Positions 16,343 to 25,473 of a DNA stretch of 64,000 nucleotides are shown here, piece after piece (position 1 is the stretch's first letter; each line of letters begins with the position of its first letter). The notes beneath the pieces were generated by a model. The model saw only the letters and a list, made by a program, of their open reading frames with translations. It was not told where the DNA came from and ran no database searches. Made by a program: the position numbers and the translations under genes. The DNA is from Sphingobacteriaceae bacterium (lineage in GTDB: Bacteria; Bacteroidota; Bacteroidia; Sphingobacteriales; Sphingobacteriaceae): the NCBI GenBank assembly GCA_947460875.1, contig CANHGR010000005.1, forward strand, positions 1-64,000, read 5' to 3'.

Positions 16343-17467
16343 ATGGATAAAGTAAATTCATTTATAAATACGCGCCTTGAAAGCCGCAAAAAACTGGATT
16401 CTTTGCGTACTCTCCGTAAAGATAGAAGTTTGATAGATTTTTGCTCCAACGACTACCTCGGATTTGCATCATCAACAGAGCTTAAAAGTCTCATTAAAAA
16501 TGAGATCGCGAAGAATCCCGATTATTTAACGGGTTCAACAGGATCCAGATTGATTTCCGGTAACGATGAATTTACCGAGAAACTTGAAATGGAAATCGCT
16601 TTTTTTCATCGCGCAGAAGCTGGCCTTATCTTCAATTCTGGTTATGATGCAAACCTTGGCTTATTTTCATCAATAGCTCACAGGGGTGATACAATTATAA
16701 CAGACGAATTAATCCATGCATCAATTATCGATGGCACCCGATTAAGTGCCGCAAACCGCTTTGTCTTTAAACACAATGATTTACAAAGCCTGGAAGATAA
16801 ATTGCGATTAGCTAAGGGAAACATCTTTGTAGCTATCGAAAGCGTTTATTCAATGGATGGAGATGAAGCGCCTCTAGAGGCAATAGTAACCCTGGCAGAA
16901 AAATACAATGCGGCAATTATAGTAGATGAGGCTCACGCTACCGGCATCTTTGGCTTACGCGGTCGCGGACTAGTCCACGAATACAATTTGCAGGAGCGTA
17001 TATTCGCGCGAATAATCACATTTGGAAAAGCGCTGGGTACGTGCGGTGCCATTGTTTTAGGCAGCGAATCCCTTCGCTCCTACCTGATAAATTTTGCCCG
17101 TTCCTTCATTTATACAACAGCAGCGCCTTTCTATGCACATCTTAGTGTAAAAATGGCTTACCGACTTTTGGAATTTTCAGACCACCAACGATTAATTCAT
17201 CATAAAATAGAATTCTTTAAGCAAGCAGCTGAAGAAATCTCGATGCAATTTCTGAATAGCCGGTCTGCCATTCAGAGTCTAGTAATCGGCGGTAATCAAC
17301 AAACAAAAATTGCTTCAAAATTCTTACAAAAAAAAGGTTTTGACGTACGACCTATCCTACACCCTACCGTGCCTGAGGGAAAAGAAAGATTAAGGATTTG
17401 TCTACACACATTTAATACCGATAAAGACCTTGTAAATTTGGCAGCTACCCTAAAAGAGTTGAGATGA
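16343..17467 (+). CDS. bioF: 8-amino-7-oxononanoate synthase BioF
   Basis: PLP enzyme joining pimeloyl-ACP or -CoA with alanine, first committed step of the biotin ring. A 374-residue protein with the alpha-oxoamine synthase signatures FCSNDYLGFA, TGSTGSRLISGN, VDEAHATGIFG and the PLP lysine in ITFGKALGTCGA. BioF rather than 2-amino-3-ketobutyrate ligase is chosen because bioD follows with a 4-nt ATGA overlap. The start at 16343 (MDKVNSFINTRLESRKKLDS) gives the normal N-terminus and lies just after a -7 box. Confidence 0.93.
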   Translation: MDKVNSFINTRLESRKKLDSLRTLRKDRSLIDFCSNDYLGFASSTELKSLIKNEIAKNPDYLTGSTGSRLISGNDEFTEKLEMEIAFFHRAEAGLIFNSGYDANLGLFSSIAHRGDTIITDELIHASIIDGTRLSAANRFVFKHNDLQSLEDKLRLAKGNIFVAIESVYSMDGDEAPLEAIVTLAEKYNAAIIVDEAHATGIFGLRGRGLVHEYNLQERIFARIITFGKALGTCGAIVLGSESLRSYLINFARSFIYTTAAPFYAHLSVKMAYRLLEFSDHQRLIHHKIEFFKQAAEEISMQFLNSRSAIQSLVIGGNQQTKIASKFLQKKGFDVRPILHPTVPEGKERLRICLHTFNTDKDLVNLAATLKELR

Positions 17468-18081
17468 AACCTTTATTTATTACAGCCATCGGCACAGACG
17501 TTGGAAAAACTATTATTTCCGCGATTACTATAGAATCATTAAAAGCAGATTACTGGAAACCGGTGCAATGCGGAGACCTTCAATATTCGGACACAGAAAA
17601 AGTAAAAAATCTTATTTCCAATACCGAATCGGTATTTCACCCCGAAGCCTACCGCTTAACTCAGCCCTTTTCTCCACATAAGGCTGCAGACCTCGACCAT
17701 ACCTGTGTTGAATTAGAAAAGATTATCATTCCAAAATCTTCCAATAGATTAATCATCGAAGGTGCCGGCGGACTGATGGTGCCACTTAACGAGAGTACTA
17801 TGGTAATCGATTTGATCAAGAAACTTGATGCAGAGGTCATTCTAGTTTCAAAAAATTACCTGGGTAGCATCAACCACACCCTCTTATCTCTTTTAGCACT
17901 GCAAGCAAATAATATCCCCATTAGGGCAATTATATTCAATGGCTACCGCGATGATTATACCGAAAATGTTATTTTGAAATACTCGGGAATTAGTTCTGTG
18001 GCGCGAATACCTTTTATTGAAGTATTAAATAAAGAATCCATCAAGCGAGCGGGTGCCTCGATAGACGCATTAAATTTATAG
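17464..18081 (+). CDS. bioD: Dethiobiotin synthetase BioD
   Basis: ATP- and CO2-dependent closure of the ureido ring to give dethiobiotin. The N-terminal P-loop ITAIGTDVGKTIIS, the switch region YWKPVQCGD, the IIEGAGGLMVPLNE motif and the LVSKNYLGSINHT nucleotide-base segment are all standard. 205 residues is usual. It overlaps bioF by 4 nt and is followed 1 nt later by a hydroxyacyl-CoA dehydrogenase, so all three are one operon. No bioA or bioB is in the window. Confidence 0.95.
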   Translation: MKPLFITAIGTDVGKTIISAITIESLKADYWKPVQCGDLQYSDTEKVKNLISNTESVFHPEAYRLTQPFSPHKAADLDHTCVELEKIIIPKSSNRLIIEGAGGLMVPLNESTMVIDLIKKLDAEVILVSKNYLGSINHTLLSLLALQANNIPIRAIIFNGYRDDYTENVILKYSGISSVARIPFIEVLNKESIKRAGASIDALNL

Positions 18082-18082
18082 A

Positions 18083-18973
18083 ATGAAGAGTATCGCAGTA
18101 ATAGGCTCAGGAACCATGGGAAACGGAATTGCACATACTTTTGCGCAGTTTGGATACCAAGTTAATCTTATCGATATCAATGAATCAATACTTGATCAAA
18201 GTTTAGGTATAATTTCATCTAACCTAGAAAGACAAGTAAGCAAGGGAACAATTACTCGCGACAGAAAAGAAGGAACTTTAAATAACATCACACTATTTAC
18301 AGATCTAAAGACAGGAACTGAAAAAGCCGATCTAATCATCGAAGCGGCCACGGAAAATTCAGCAGTTAAAATTGATATTTTCAAGAGCTTGGATTCATTT
18401 TGCAAAGCTGACGCAATTTTAGCCAGCAATACATCGTCTATTCCGATAACGAAACTTGCCTCGGCAACTGCAAGACCTCAAAATGTCATCGGAATGCACT
18501 TCATGAATCCAGTGCCTTTAATGAAGCTTGTCGAGGTAATAAAAGGTCGAGAAACATCCGACAGAACTACCAAAATCATTATGGAGCTTTCTAGGGAACT
18601 GGGGAAATCGCCGGTTGAAGTAAACGATGCACCGGGTTTTGTGGCTAACCGCATCCTTATGCCGATGATAAATGAAGCGATTTATACCCTAAATGAAGGG
18701 ATTGCAGGTGTAAACGAAATCGATGAAGTGATGAAGCTTGGAATGGGTCATCATATGGGTCCATTACAACTTGCAGATTTCATTGGCTTGGATGTATGTC
18801 TCGCGATCCTGAATATTTTATTGGAAGGCTTGAAAAACGACAAATATTTACCTTGTCCCTTGCTTAAAAGCATGGTTTTAGCTGGCAATAAGGGGATCAA
18901 ATCCGGCAATGGCTTTTATAATTACGCTCAAATCGGAAAAGAGCTTACCGTTTCTGAGCAGTTCAGAAAATAA
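18083..18973 (+). CDS. 3-hydroxybutyryl-CoA dehydrogenase family protein
   Basis: NAD(P)-dependent interconversion of 3-hydroxyacyl-CoA and 3-oxoacyl-CoA. The Rossmann motif IGSGTMGNGIAHTFAQFG (6-23), the ASNTSSIPIT segment, IGMHFMNPVPLMKLVEV with the catalytic His, and VNDAPGFVANRILMPMINEA define the family. 296 residues is typical of the short Hbd/PaaH form. It starts 1 nt after bioD, so it is probably translated with the biotin genes. Whether it supplies an acyl precursor for biotin or is just carried along is unknown. Confidence 0.9.
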   Translation: MKSIAVIGSGTMGNGIAHTFAQFGYQVNLIDINESILDQSLGIISSNLERQVSKGTITRDRKEGTLNNITLFTDLKTGTEKADLIIEAATENSAVKIDIFKSLDSFCKADAILASNTSSIPITKLASATARPQNVIGMHFMNPVPLMKLVEVIKGRETSDRTTKIIMELSRELGKSPVEVNDAPGFVANRILMPMINEAIYTLNEGIAGVNEIDEVMKLGMGHHMGPLQLADFIGLDVCLAILNILLEGLKNDKYLPCPLLKSMVLAGNKGIKSGNGFYNYAQIGKELTVSEQFRK

Positions 18974-18975
18974 GC

Positions 18976-20751
18976 TCACATTTTCTCGGGAACATCGATT
19001 CCCAGTAAGCGCATCCCTTTTTTTAGAACAGCGGCAACCGCAGAAGAAAGCTGCAGCCTAAATATCCTCTCCTCTTCCTTTGCAGCTTTTAATATAGGCT
19101 CTTCATGATAGAACTTATTGTACATTTTTGCGAGCTCATAAATATAATTAGCAAGTTGCGCCGGACTGTATTCATTCGCAGAAACTTTAATGATTTTAGG
19201 GTAGTTACCTAACAAAATAATCAGTTCGCGCTCAGATAGTGTCAGCTCTGTATGGGTAATTTCCAATCCCAACAGGTGAGGTGCTTTAGCTAAAACAGAT
19301 TTAATCCGCGCATGAGTGTATTGAATAAATGGTCCAGTATTTCCCTGAAAGTCAATTGATTCATTGGGGTCAAATAAAAGCTGCTTCTTCGGATCTACAC
19401 GCAGCAGAAAGTATTTAAGCGCACCCATCCCTATCATCTGATATAGACTTGATCTTTCTTGTTCCGAAAGACCATCGACCTTACCCAACTCCTCCGTACG
19501 CTGTCGAGCGGTATCAACCATCTCATCGATCAGGTCATCAGCGTCAACTACCGTTCCTTCTCTTGACTTCATCTTCCCAGTTGGGAGATCGACCATTCCA
19601 TAAGATAAATGATGCAAACCCTTGGCCCATTCTTTCTCAAGCTTACTTAAAATCAAAAAAAGTACTTTAAAGTGGTAATCTTGCTCATTTCCAACCACAT
19701 ACAGCGACTCATCCATCTTGAAGTCATCGTATTTTAGTTGAGCAGTACCTAGATCCTGGGTAATATAAACAGAAGTGCCATCTGCTCTAAGTACAAGTTT
19801 TTGGTCAAGTCCATCGTTCGTTAAATCAATCCAAACCGATCCATCATCTTTTCTGAAAAATACTCCCTTTTCAACGCCCTCATTTACTATATCCTTACCT
19901 AAAAGGTAAGTGTTCGATTCATAATAGTACTTATCAAAATCTACCCCGAGTTTCCTATAAGTAATATCAAATCCTTCATAAACCCAGCTGTTCATTTTAC
20001 TCCAGAGATTAATGACTTCAGAATCATTCGCTTCCCATTTCTGGAGCATCGTTTGTGCCTCAACTATTATTGGTGCTACCCGCTTCGCTTCTTCTTCTGT
20101 CTTCCCTGATATCCTCAATTCTTCAATTTGTTTTTTGTATTCCTTATCAAAAAGCACATAATACTTTCCGGCTAGATGATCACCTTTCAGGCCACTGCTC
20201 TCAGGCGTTTCACCATTCCCAAATTTTTGCCATGCCAGCATCGATTTGCAGATATGTATCCCACGGTCATTTACCAGATTAACTTTAAAAACATCGTATC
20301 CGTACGCGCTTAGAATTCCCGAAACAGAATATCCGAGCAAATTATTTCGAATATGCCCCAGGTGGAGTGGTTTATTTGTATTAGGAGAAGAATACTCAAC
20401 CATAATTTTTTTTCCGTTCGCGGCAAATTGTCCGAATTCGGGTTTTAAAATTTCAGATTTGAAAGTCCTGATCCAATAACCATCGGATATGGATAAGTTT
20501 AGAAAACCCTTTATAACATTAAAGCCAGTAACTTGTGCAGTGTTTTGCAATAAATATTCGCCTATCTCTGCTCCCGTCTGCTCAGGTGATTTTTTAGAGA
20601 ATCGAGTAAACGCGAATGAAACAATCGTAATTTGTCCTTCAAATTCCTTTCGGGTTTCTTGCAGAGTAACTTGATCCTCAGAAATCCTGACGTCATATAA
20701 CTCGCTAACAGCATTGCGCGCTCCGGCGATAATAATATTGTCTATAGTCAT
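18976..20751 (-). CDS. argS: Arginyl-tRNA synthetase ArgS
   Basis: Class I aminoacyl-tRNA synthetase charging tRNA-Arg; cytoplasmic, essential. The HIGH motif is HLGH in SSPNTNKPLHLGHIRNN, and the KMSKS equivalent is GKMKSREGTV, the variant normal in this clade. The N-terminal tRNA-binding domain and the C-terminal DALR domain (FIQYTHARIKSVLAKA to GMRLLGIDVPEKM) are intact. Length is 591. It is divergent from arginine decarboxylase (102-nt gap), and converges with the dehydrogenase gene 2 nt away. Confidence 0.97.
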   Translation of the reverse strand: MTIDNIIIAGARNAVSELYDVRISEDQVTLQETRKEFEGQITIVSFAFTRFSKKSPEQTGAEIGEYLLQNTAQVTGFNVIKGFLNLSISDGYWIRTFKSEILKPEFGQFAANGKKIMVEYSSPNTNKPLHLGHIRNNLLGYSVSGILSAYGYDVFKVNLVNDRGIHICKSMLAWQKFGNGETPESSGLKGDHLAGKYYVLFDKEYKKQIEELRISGKTEEEAKRVAPIIVEAQTMLQKWEANDSEVINLWSKMNSWVYEGFDITYRKLGVDFDKYYYESNTYLLGKDIVNEGVEKGVFFRKDDGSVWIDLTNDGLDQKLVLRADGTSVYITQDLGTAQLKYDDFKMDESLYVVGNEQDYHFKVLFLILSKLEKEWAKGLHHLSYGMVDLPTGKMKSREGTVVDADDLIDEMVDTARQRTEELGKVDGLSEQERSSLYQMIGMGALKYFLLRVDPKKQLLFDPNESIDFQGNTGPFIQYTHARIKSVLAKAPHLLGLEITHTELTLSERELIILLGNYPKIIKVSANEYSPAQLANYIYELAKMYNKFYHEEPILKAAKEEERIFRLQLSSAVAAVLKKGMRLLGIDVPEKM

Positions 20752-20828
20752 AATTTTAAAAGCCTCACTCCCATAAAAACAGAAGATTATAATTTAGGAA
20801 GCTTATGCTTCAAGCGCTTTGCTTTTTT

Positions 20829-20836
20829 TATCTTTG
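20829..20836 (+). promoter_or_regulatory. TAnnTTTG -7 box of the arginine decarboxylase gene
   Basis: TATCTTTG ending 17 nt before the ATG at 20854. It lies in the 102-nt gap shared with argS. Confidence 0.55.
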
Positions 20837-20853
20837 CCAAAATTATATAAAAA

Positions 20854-22239
20854 ATGCAGAGTTACGCTGAATTTCTTGACCAGAGCGTTGGCTTCCCCCA
20901 AGAAGGCTTTGAAATGATTGAAGATGAATTATATTTTCATGATTTAAACCTCATGGAGATGATAGAAACCTATGGAACCCCCTTACGGTTTACATATCTG
21001 CCTATCATTAGCAAGAAAATACAACAGGCCAAGTTGCTTTTTCAATCCGCAATCGTTAAGAACAACTACCGCGGCGGTTACAAATATTGCTACTGTACCA
21101 AGAGTTCACATTTCAAACATATTGTCGAAGAAGCTTTAAGAAACGATATCCACCTTGAAACTTCATCTGCTTTTGATATGCCGATGATTGATATGCTTGA
21201 AAAAAAAGGTGCCTTAGATAAGAATATCACCGTTATTTGTAATGGATTCAAAACCTACCAATACAAGCAATATATTATTGATATGTTGCATGATGGCTAC
21301 TCAAATATCATCCCTATTCTGGATAGCAAAGAAGAATTTAATCTCTACGATGATGAATTGGATATCCACTGTAATCTTGGTATACGTATAGCAGCTGAAG
21401 AGCAGCCTGATTCGCAATTTTACACTTCCAGACTGGGTATCCGAATGGAGGATATTATTGACTTCTATAATAATAAGATTGCGTCTAATCCGAATTTCAA
21501 AGTTAAAGTTCTTCATTTTTTCATAAACTCAGGCATCTCAGACACCCCGTACTATTGGAACGAACTAGAGAAATACGTAACACTCTATTGCAAATTCAAG
21601 AAACTCAATCCTTATCTAACAACATTAGATATTGGCGGCGGAATGCCGTTTAAAGACTCGCTTGTGTTCGATTTTGATTATGAATATATGGTGAATGAGA
21701 TTGTGAAACGAATAAAAGAAATTTGTGCTGAACATGATGTGATCGAACCTGATATTATTACAGAATTCGGAAAATATACGGTTGCGGAAGCTTCAGGGAT
21801 ACTCTACAAGGTGTTGGGGCGAAAACAACAGAATGACCGCGAGAAATGGTTAATGTTAGATGGATCGTTCATTACAAATCTTCCTGATGTTTGGGCGTTG
21901 AACCAAAAATACATTTTGCTGCCTGTTAATAACTGGGACTCTGAGTATGAGCGTGTAAACCTTGGCGGAATAACGTGCGACGGACAAGATTACTATAATC
22001 AGGAAGCTCATATGAATAGCGTCTTCATGCCAAAAACCCGAAAAATTCAATATCTTGGATTTTTTAATACCGGTGCCTATCAAGAAGTTCTGAGCGGATA
22101 CGGTGGAATACATCACTGTTTACTCCCCTCTCCAAAACATGTCATTATTCGCAGAAACCGCGACGAAACATTCAATTTTGAGGTTTTTGGCGAAGAACAA
22201 AATAGTAAACAAGTAATGAAAATCTTAGGATACACGTAA
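20854..22239 (+). CDS. speA: Arginine decarboxylase (PLP fold-type III)
   Basis: Makes agmatine from arginine, the first step towards putrescine. The alanine-racemase-like barrel has the PLP lysine in YCYCTKSSHFK (residues 77-87), the glycine-rich phosphate loop TLDIGGGMPF and the FGKYTVAEASG segment. 461 residues corresponds to the short Bacteroidota type rather than the long E. coli biosynthetic SpeA. I recall the same start pattern (QSYAEFLDQSVGFPQEGF) in flavobacterial enzymes. Ornithine or lysine specificity cannot be wholly excluded. It lies back to back with argS, so arginine use for translation and polyamines is juxtaposed. Confidence 0.85.
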   Translation: MQSYAEFLDQSVGFPQEGFEMIEDELYFHDLNLMEMIETYGTPLRFTYLPIISKKIQQAKLLFQSAIVKNNYRGGYKYCYCTKSSHFKHIVEEALRNDIHLETSSAFDMPMIDMLEKKGALDKNITVICNGFKTYQYKQYIIDMLHDGYSNIIPILDSKEEFNLYDDELDIHCNLGIRIAAEEQPDSQFYTSRLGIRMEDIIDFYNNKIASNPNFKVKVLHFFINSGISDTPYYWNELEKYVTLYCKFKKLNPYLTTLDIGGGMPFKDSLVFDFDYEYMVNEIVKRIKEICAEHDVIEPDIITEFGKYTVAEASGILYKVLGRKQQNDREKWLMLDGSFITNLPDVWALNQKYILLPVNNWDSEYERVNLGGITCDGQDYYNQEAHMNSVFMPKTRKIQYLGFFNTGAYQEVLSGYGGIHHCLLPSPKHVIIRRNRDETFNFEVFGEEQNSKQVMKILGYT

Positions 22240-22246
22240 AAATTCG

Positions 22247-22780
22247 ATGGTTCGTTTGCTTCTTTCTATAGCCGCCATGGCTTTATGCCTAATCTCTTGC
22301 CGAAGCGAAAGTAAACCAATAGAAAACACTAACGCCTCTGAAATTCAAATAGACAGTATTGTTAAATTTATCACACTCGATTTCGAGATGGACGGCCGTC
22401 CGAGTAAAGCGGTAATAAATCTCAAATACAAAAATTTCGGAAATAAAAAAGCTTTTCCATTATCGTTGTTTATCACAATAAATACGGTAGATAAAGATTC
22501 AATAGGTTTTCCGACAAACAAGGAGGATACTCTTTTTCACCAGCTAGAAGACGAAATTCTAGCTAAATTAACCCCTTCAGGCAATTATTGTTATGTAGGC
22601 ACAACTACCATTTATGGCTACCGGGATATCCTGTTCTTTATTAAACCTAAAGACAAAATAAAATCAGAAAAAATATTAAAAACTATTCAAAAGAAAAATT
22701 CGAGAATTCAATCAATCACGTTTGACAATGACCCCGAATGGGAAAGCGTTGCTGAGTTCTACGAAGCAATAAAAATTTAA
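22247..22780 (+). CDS. Lipoprotein, possibly DUF695-like
   Basis: Signal peptide with lipobox LISC (Cys at residue 18) in a 177-residue protein. The body (FPTNKEDTLFHQLEDEILAK; then YVGTTTIYGYRDILFFIKP; SITFDNDPEWESVAEFYEA) resembles DUF695, a small alpha/beta domain of unknown function related in shape to RraB. It follows the decarboxylase by 7 nt in the same direction and overlaps the convergent pseudouridine synthase by 4 nt. The family call is tentative. Confidence 0.75.
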   Translation: MVRLLLSIAAMALCLISCRSESKPIENTNASEIQIDSIVKFITLDFEMDGRPSKAVINLKYKNFGNKKAFPLSLFITINTVDKDSIGFPTNKEDTLFHQLEDEILAKLTPSGNYCYVGTTTIYGYRDILFFIKPKDKIKSEKILKTIQKKNSRIQSITFDNDPEWESVAEFYEAIKI

Positions 22781-23514
22781 GTATCATACCTATCGAGTAG
22801 CTTTATTAGTGTTAAAAAATCTTTCGGATAAGGCGCATTGAAACTCATTTCCGTTTCTTTATTAATTTTTAGAGTAAGACTAACAGCATGTAAAGCCAGC
22901 CTTTTCATAATTGGCTGTTCCTCCTGATCTTTCCCTAGTCGATAAGCGCGTTTGATATCCGATAAAAAAACTAGATTACCTCCATAAAGCTCATCGCCGG
23001 CAATGGAAGCTCGCTGAGTAGCCAAATGTATGCGAATCTGATGCATTCTCCCCGTTTTAGGTCTGCAGTCAACCAGAGTATAATGTTTGTAAAATGTCAA
23101 GGAATTGAAAAGAGTTTCAGATGGTTTACCTTCCTGCTTGCTTATACTAACATTCTTGTTTCCGAGATTTAGAATGGGAAGGTCAACGATGACATTTTCA
23201 AACGCATGCGCACCTTCTATTAAAGCATGATATACTTTTTGCACTTTCCTATGCTCAAACTGCATGGAAACAAAGCGATAAGTCTCAGGATTTTTTGCAA
23301 TAATTAAAGCGCCAGAGGTTTCTTTGTCAAGTCGGTGACAAACCTGTGCGTCTGCAGCGTATTCTTTTGCTAATCGGATGAGGCTGGTTCCCTGACTTTT
23401 AACGATATCATCTTTGCCTGTCCTTTCATCTAAAGAGCTTAGAAAGGGTGGTTTATTTACAACAATTACATTATCGTCTTCAAACAGGATTGTATCCGCA
23501 AAACTATACTTCAC
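22777..23514 (-). CDS. RluA-family pseudouridine synthase
   Basis: Isomerises uridine to pseudouridine in rRNA or tRNA. The catalytic motif is HRLDKETSGALII (catalytic Asp in HRLD), with the downstream GRMHQIRIHLA motif and a C-terminal alpha/beta fold. There is no N-terminal S4 domain, and at 245 residues it is a minimal form, so the target (23S or tRNA) is not assignable by eye. The start is GTG at 23514; a -7 box TATTTTTG lies 17 nt upstream at 23532-23539. It overlaps the convergent lipoprotein gene by 4 nt. Confidence 0.92.
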   Translation of the reverse strand: MKYSFADTILFEDDNVIVVNKPPFLSSLDERTGKDDIVKSQGTSLIRLAKEYAADAQVCHRLDKETSGALIIAKNPETYRFVSMQFEHRKVQKVYHALIEGAHAFENVIVDLPILNLGNKNVSISKQEGKPSETLFNSLTFYKHYTLVDCRPKTGRMHQIRIHLATQRASIAGDELYGGNLVFLSDIKRAYRLGKDQEEQPIMKRLALHAVSLTLKINKETEMSFNAPYPKDFLTLIKLLDRYDT

Positions 23515-23531
23515 ATCAATTAAATAGGATG

Positions 23532-23539
23532 CAAAAATA
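23532..23539 (-). promoter_or_regulatory. TAnnTTTG -7 box of the pseudouridine synthase gene
   Basis: TATTTTTG on the minus strand, 17 nt before the GTG start at 23514, in the 50-nt gap after the response regulator gene. Confidence 0.5.
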
Positions 23540-23564
23540 CGGTTTTAGGTGGAGATTAACTTCG

Positions 23565-24254
23565 TTAAAGCGATTCGAATTTGTAGCCCACACCTTTAAC
23601 TGTGGCAACGTAGTTATCCCCCAGCTTTTCGCGCAGTTTACGAATATGTACATCTATAGTACGATTGGTTACGATTACGGAATCTTCCCAAATACTCTTT
23701 AATATGATTTCCCGGGTATAAACTTTGCCGGGTCTAGATGCAAGTAGATATAAAAGTTCAAATTCTTTTTTTGCTAATACGATCTTTTCTCCTCTGCGAT
23801 AAACCAAAAATGTCTCTCTGTCAATGATAAGATCAGCGATTTCAATCTTATTTTCGATTACCTCATCTGCCTGCGAGTTACGACGCAGGATCGCATTAAT
23901 TCTGCTAATTAAAGCCCGTGGCTTAATAGGTTTCGCGATATAATCATCCGCTCCAACATTAAAACCAGCGATTTCAGAATATTCTTCGCTTCTTGCCGTT
24001 AAAAATACCATAAAGGTATTCTTAAACTCTGGCATTGATCGAAGTAAACGGCATACCTCAATCCCATCCATCTTCGGCATCATGATATCGAGAATAATAA
24101 GATCGGGCAGAAATTTCTTAGCTTCGGTTATCGCGGCCTGACCATTTGCCGCCGTGTAAACCTGATAGCCTTCTTTCTTTAGATTATACTCAATCAGCTC
24201 AAGAATGTCAGGTTCATCGTCAACTATCAATATCTTGGGTCTGGTCGTGTTCAT
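23565..24254 (-). CDS. OmpR/PhoB-family response regulator
   Basis: Receiver domain (1-125) with VDDEP at 11-15, phosphoacceptor Asp56 in LIILDIMMPKMDG, Thr in FLTARSEEY and Lys in YIAKPIKP. A winged-helix DNA-binding domain follows (135-229; VYTREIILKSIWEDS, then NRTIDVHIRKLREKLG). 229 residues is standard. No sensor kinase is adjacent, so its partner must be elsewhere; PhoR-type kinases are usually next door in other phyla. It begins a leftward set, but the next gene is separated by its own promoter. Confidence 0.95.
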   Translation of the reverse strand: MNTTRPKILIVDDEPDILELIEYNLKKEGYQVYTAANGQAAITEAKKFLPDLIILDIMMPKMDGIEVCRLLRSMPEFKNTFMVFLTARSEEYSEIAGFNVGADDYIAKPIKPRALISRINAILRRNSQADEVIENKIEIADLIIDRETFLVYRRGEKIVLAKKEFELLYLLASRPGKVYTREIILKSIWEDSVIVTNRTIDVHIRKLREKLGDNYVATVKGVGYKFESL

Positions 24255-24357
24255 TTAATTTTAATTTAACGCTAAAATAAAGGCTATTTGGTATTTATAG
24301 ATTAAGCGAACATTAAGAAATTGTTAATACAGGTTTTAATTTAACAATTCTTTTACA

Positions 24358-25473
24358 CTATCTAAGTGTTTTGTTCAAGAAATCTTTCAATTCAGCTCCT
24401 CTGAGGTTCTTGGCTACAATTTTGCCCTCAGGATCGAGTATAAACGAAGCAGGTATTCCATCAACATGATATCGGCCTGCAACTTTACTATCCCATCTGT
24501 TCAAATCAGACACTTGCGTCCAATTCAGCCGATCGTCTTTGATAGCTTTTACCCATGCCTCTTTATTATCATCCAGGGAAACTCCAATAATCGTAAATCC
24601 TTTATCTTTAAACGTGTTATATTGAGCAACAATGTTCGGATTCTCAGCCCTACATGGGGCGCACCAAGATGCCCAGAAATCAAGGAGTACATATTTCCCG
24701 CGAAGACTTGAAAGTTTAACTAACTTACGTTCAGGTGTTGCTAACTCAAATTCAGGAGCTGGCTGTCCAACCGCCACTTCTTTAATAGCTAACATTTTGT
24801 CAACAAAAGACTTAACAGCTTTATTCTCTGGAAATTTTGTTTTGATAGCCTCGGCATAACCAATCAACTCCTTCTCATATCTTAACCTATTATCGTTATC
24901 AGGTTGATCGATGCTACTCACTGCGTAAAATCCAGCCAGATTATCTTTATTTCCTTCGCCAAAAGCAAAAGCTTCTTTTATAAACGCATCCATATTAAGC
25001 TGAAATTCGGGCAAGAAAACTCTTTCAAGAGAGTCTCTCGCTGAAGGCATCGCAGATACTAAATCGGTGTAGTCGCTTTGTATCTTTTGAAAGACCTTTC
25101 CATATTTCCCACTTAGCTGATTAAATTCCTTGATCTTTAGTGATTCTTCAGACCCGTCAATCGTGTAGGCGTTTGATGTATCCGAATAGTTGGTACTAAA
25201 CTCAATTTCGTCCCCATTTTTAGCCACTAAGAGGAAATTTTTGTCTCCAACTAACAACGTGTAAAAGTTTGGTCCAGTTGACGTCCGGGTAAATTGAAAT
25301 TCGTCGTTTTCATTCAAAAACGCCGAATCTACCAACTCATCCATCTCATAAAGAAGTACTCTTTTAATTCCTCCACTATTTTCAAGTTTACCTTCGATGC
25401 TAAACTTATCTTTGTCTTTACATGAAGCAATGGTGAATAAAACCGCAAATACTGCGAGTACAAATTTTCTCAT
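24358..25473 (-). CDS. TlpA-like lipoprotein with DUF4369 and thioredoxin domain
   Basis: Lipoprotein signal MRKFVLAVFAVLFTIASC (Cys18). The N-terminal part (25-120; KFSIEGKLENSGGIKRVLLY) resembles DUF4369, a Bacteroidota-specific domain that precedes thioredoxin folds. A helical linker (130-230) leads to a thioredoxin domain with FWASWCAPCRAENPN; the CxxC pair is CAPC, and DGIPASFILDPEG carries the cis-Pro. It is expected in the periplasm on a membrane, as a thiol-disulfide reductase. The ATG overlaps the gatB stop by 4 nt, so the two are probably co-translated. Confidence 0.9.
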   Translation of the reverse strand: MRKFVLAVFAVLFTIASCKDKDKFSIEGKLENSGGIKRVLLYEMDELVDSAFLNENDEFQFTRTSTGPNFYTLLVGDKNFLLVAKNGDEIEFSTNYSDTSNAYTIDGSEESLKIKEFNQLSGKYGKVFQKIQSDYTDLVSAMPSARDSLERVFLPEFQLNMDAFIKEAFAFGEGNKDNLAGFYAVSSIDQPDNDNRLRYEKELIGYAEAIKTKFPENKAVKSFVDKMLAIKEVAVGQPAPEFELATPERKLVKLSSLRGKYVLLDFWASWCAPCRAENPNIVAQYNTFKDKGFTIIGVSLDDNKEAWVKAIKDDRLNWTQVSDLNRWDSKVAGRYHVDGIPASFILDPEGKIVAKNLRGAELKDFLNKTLR

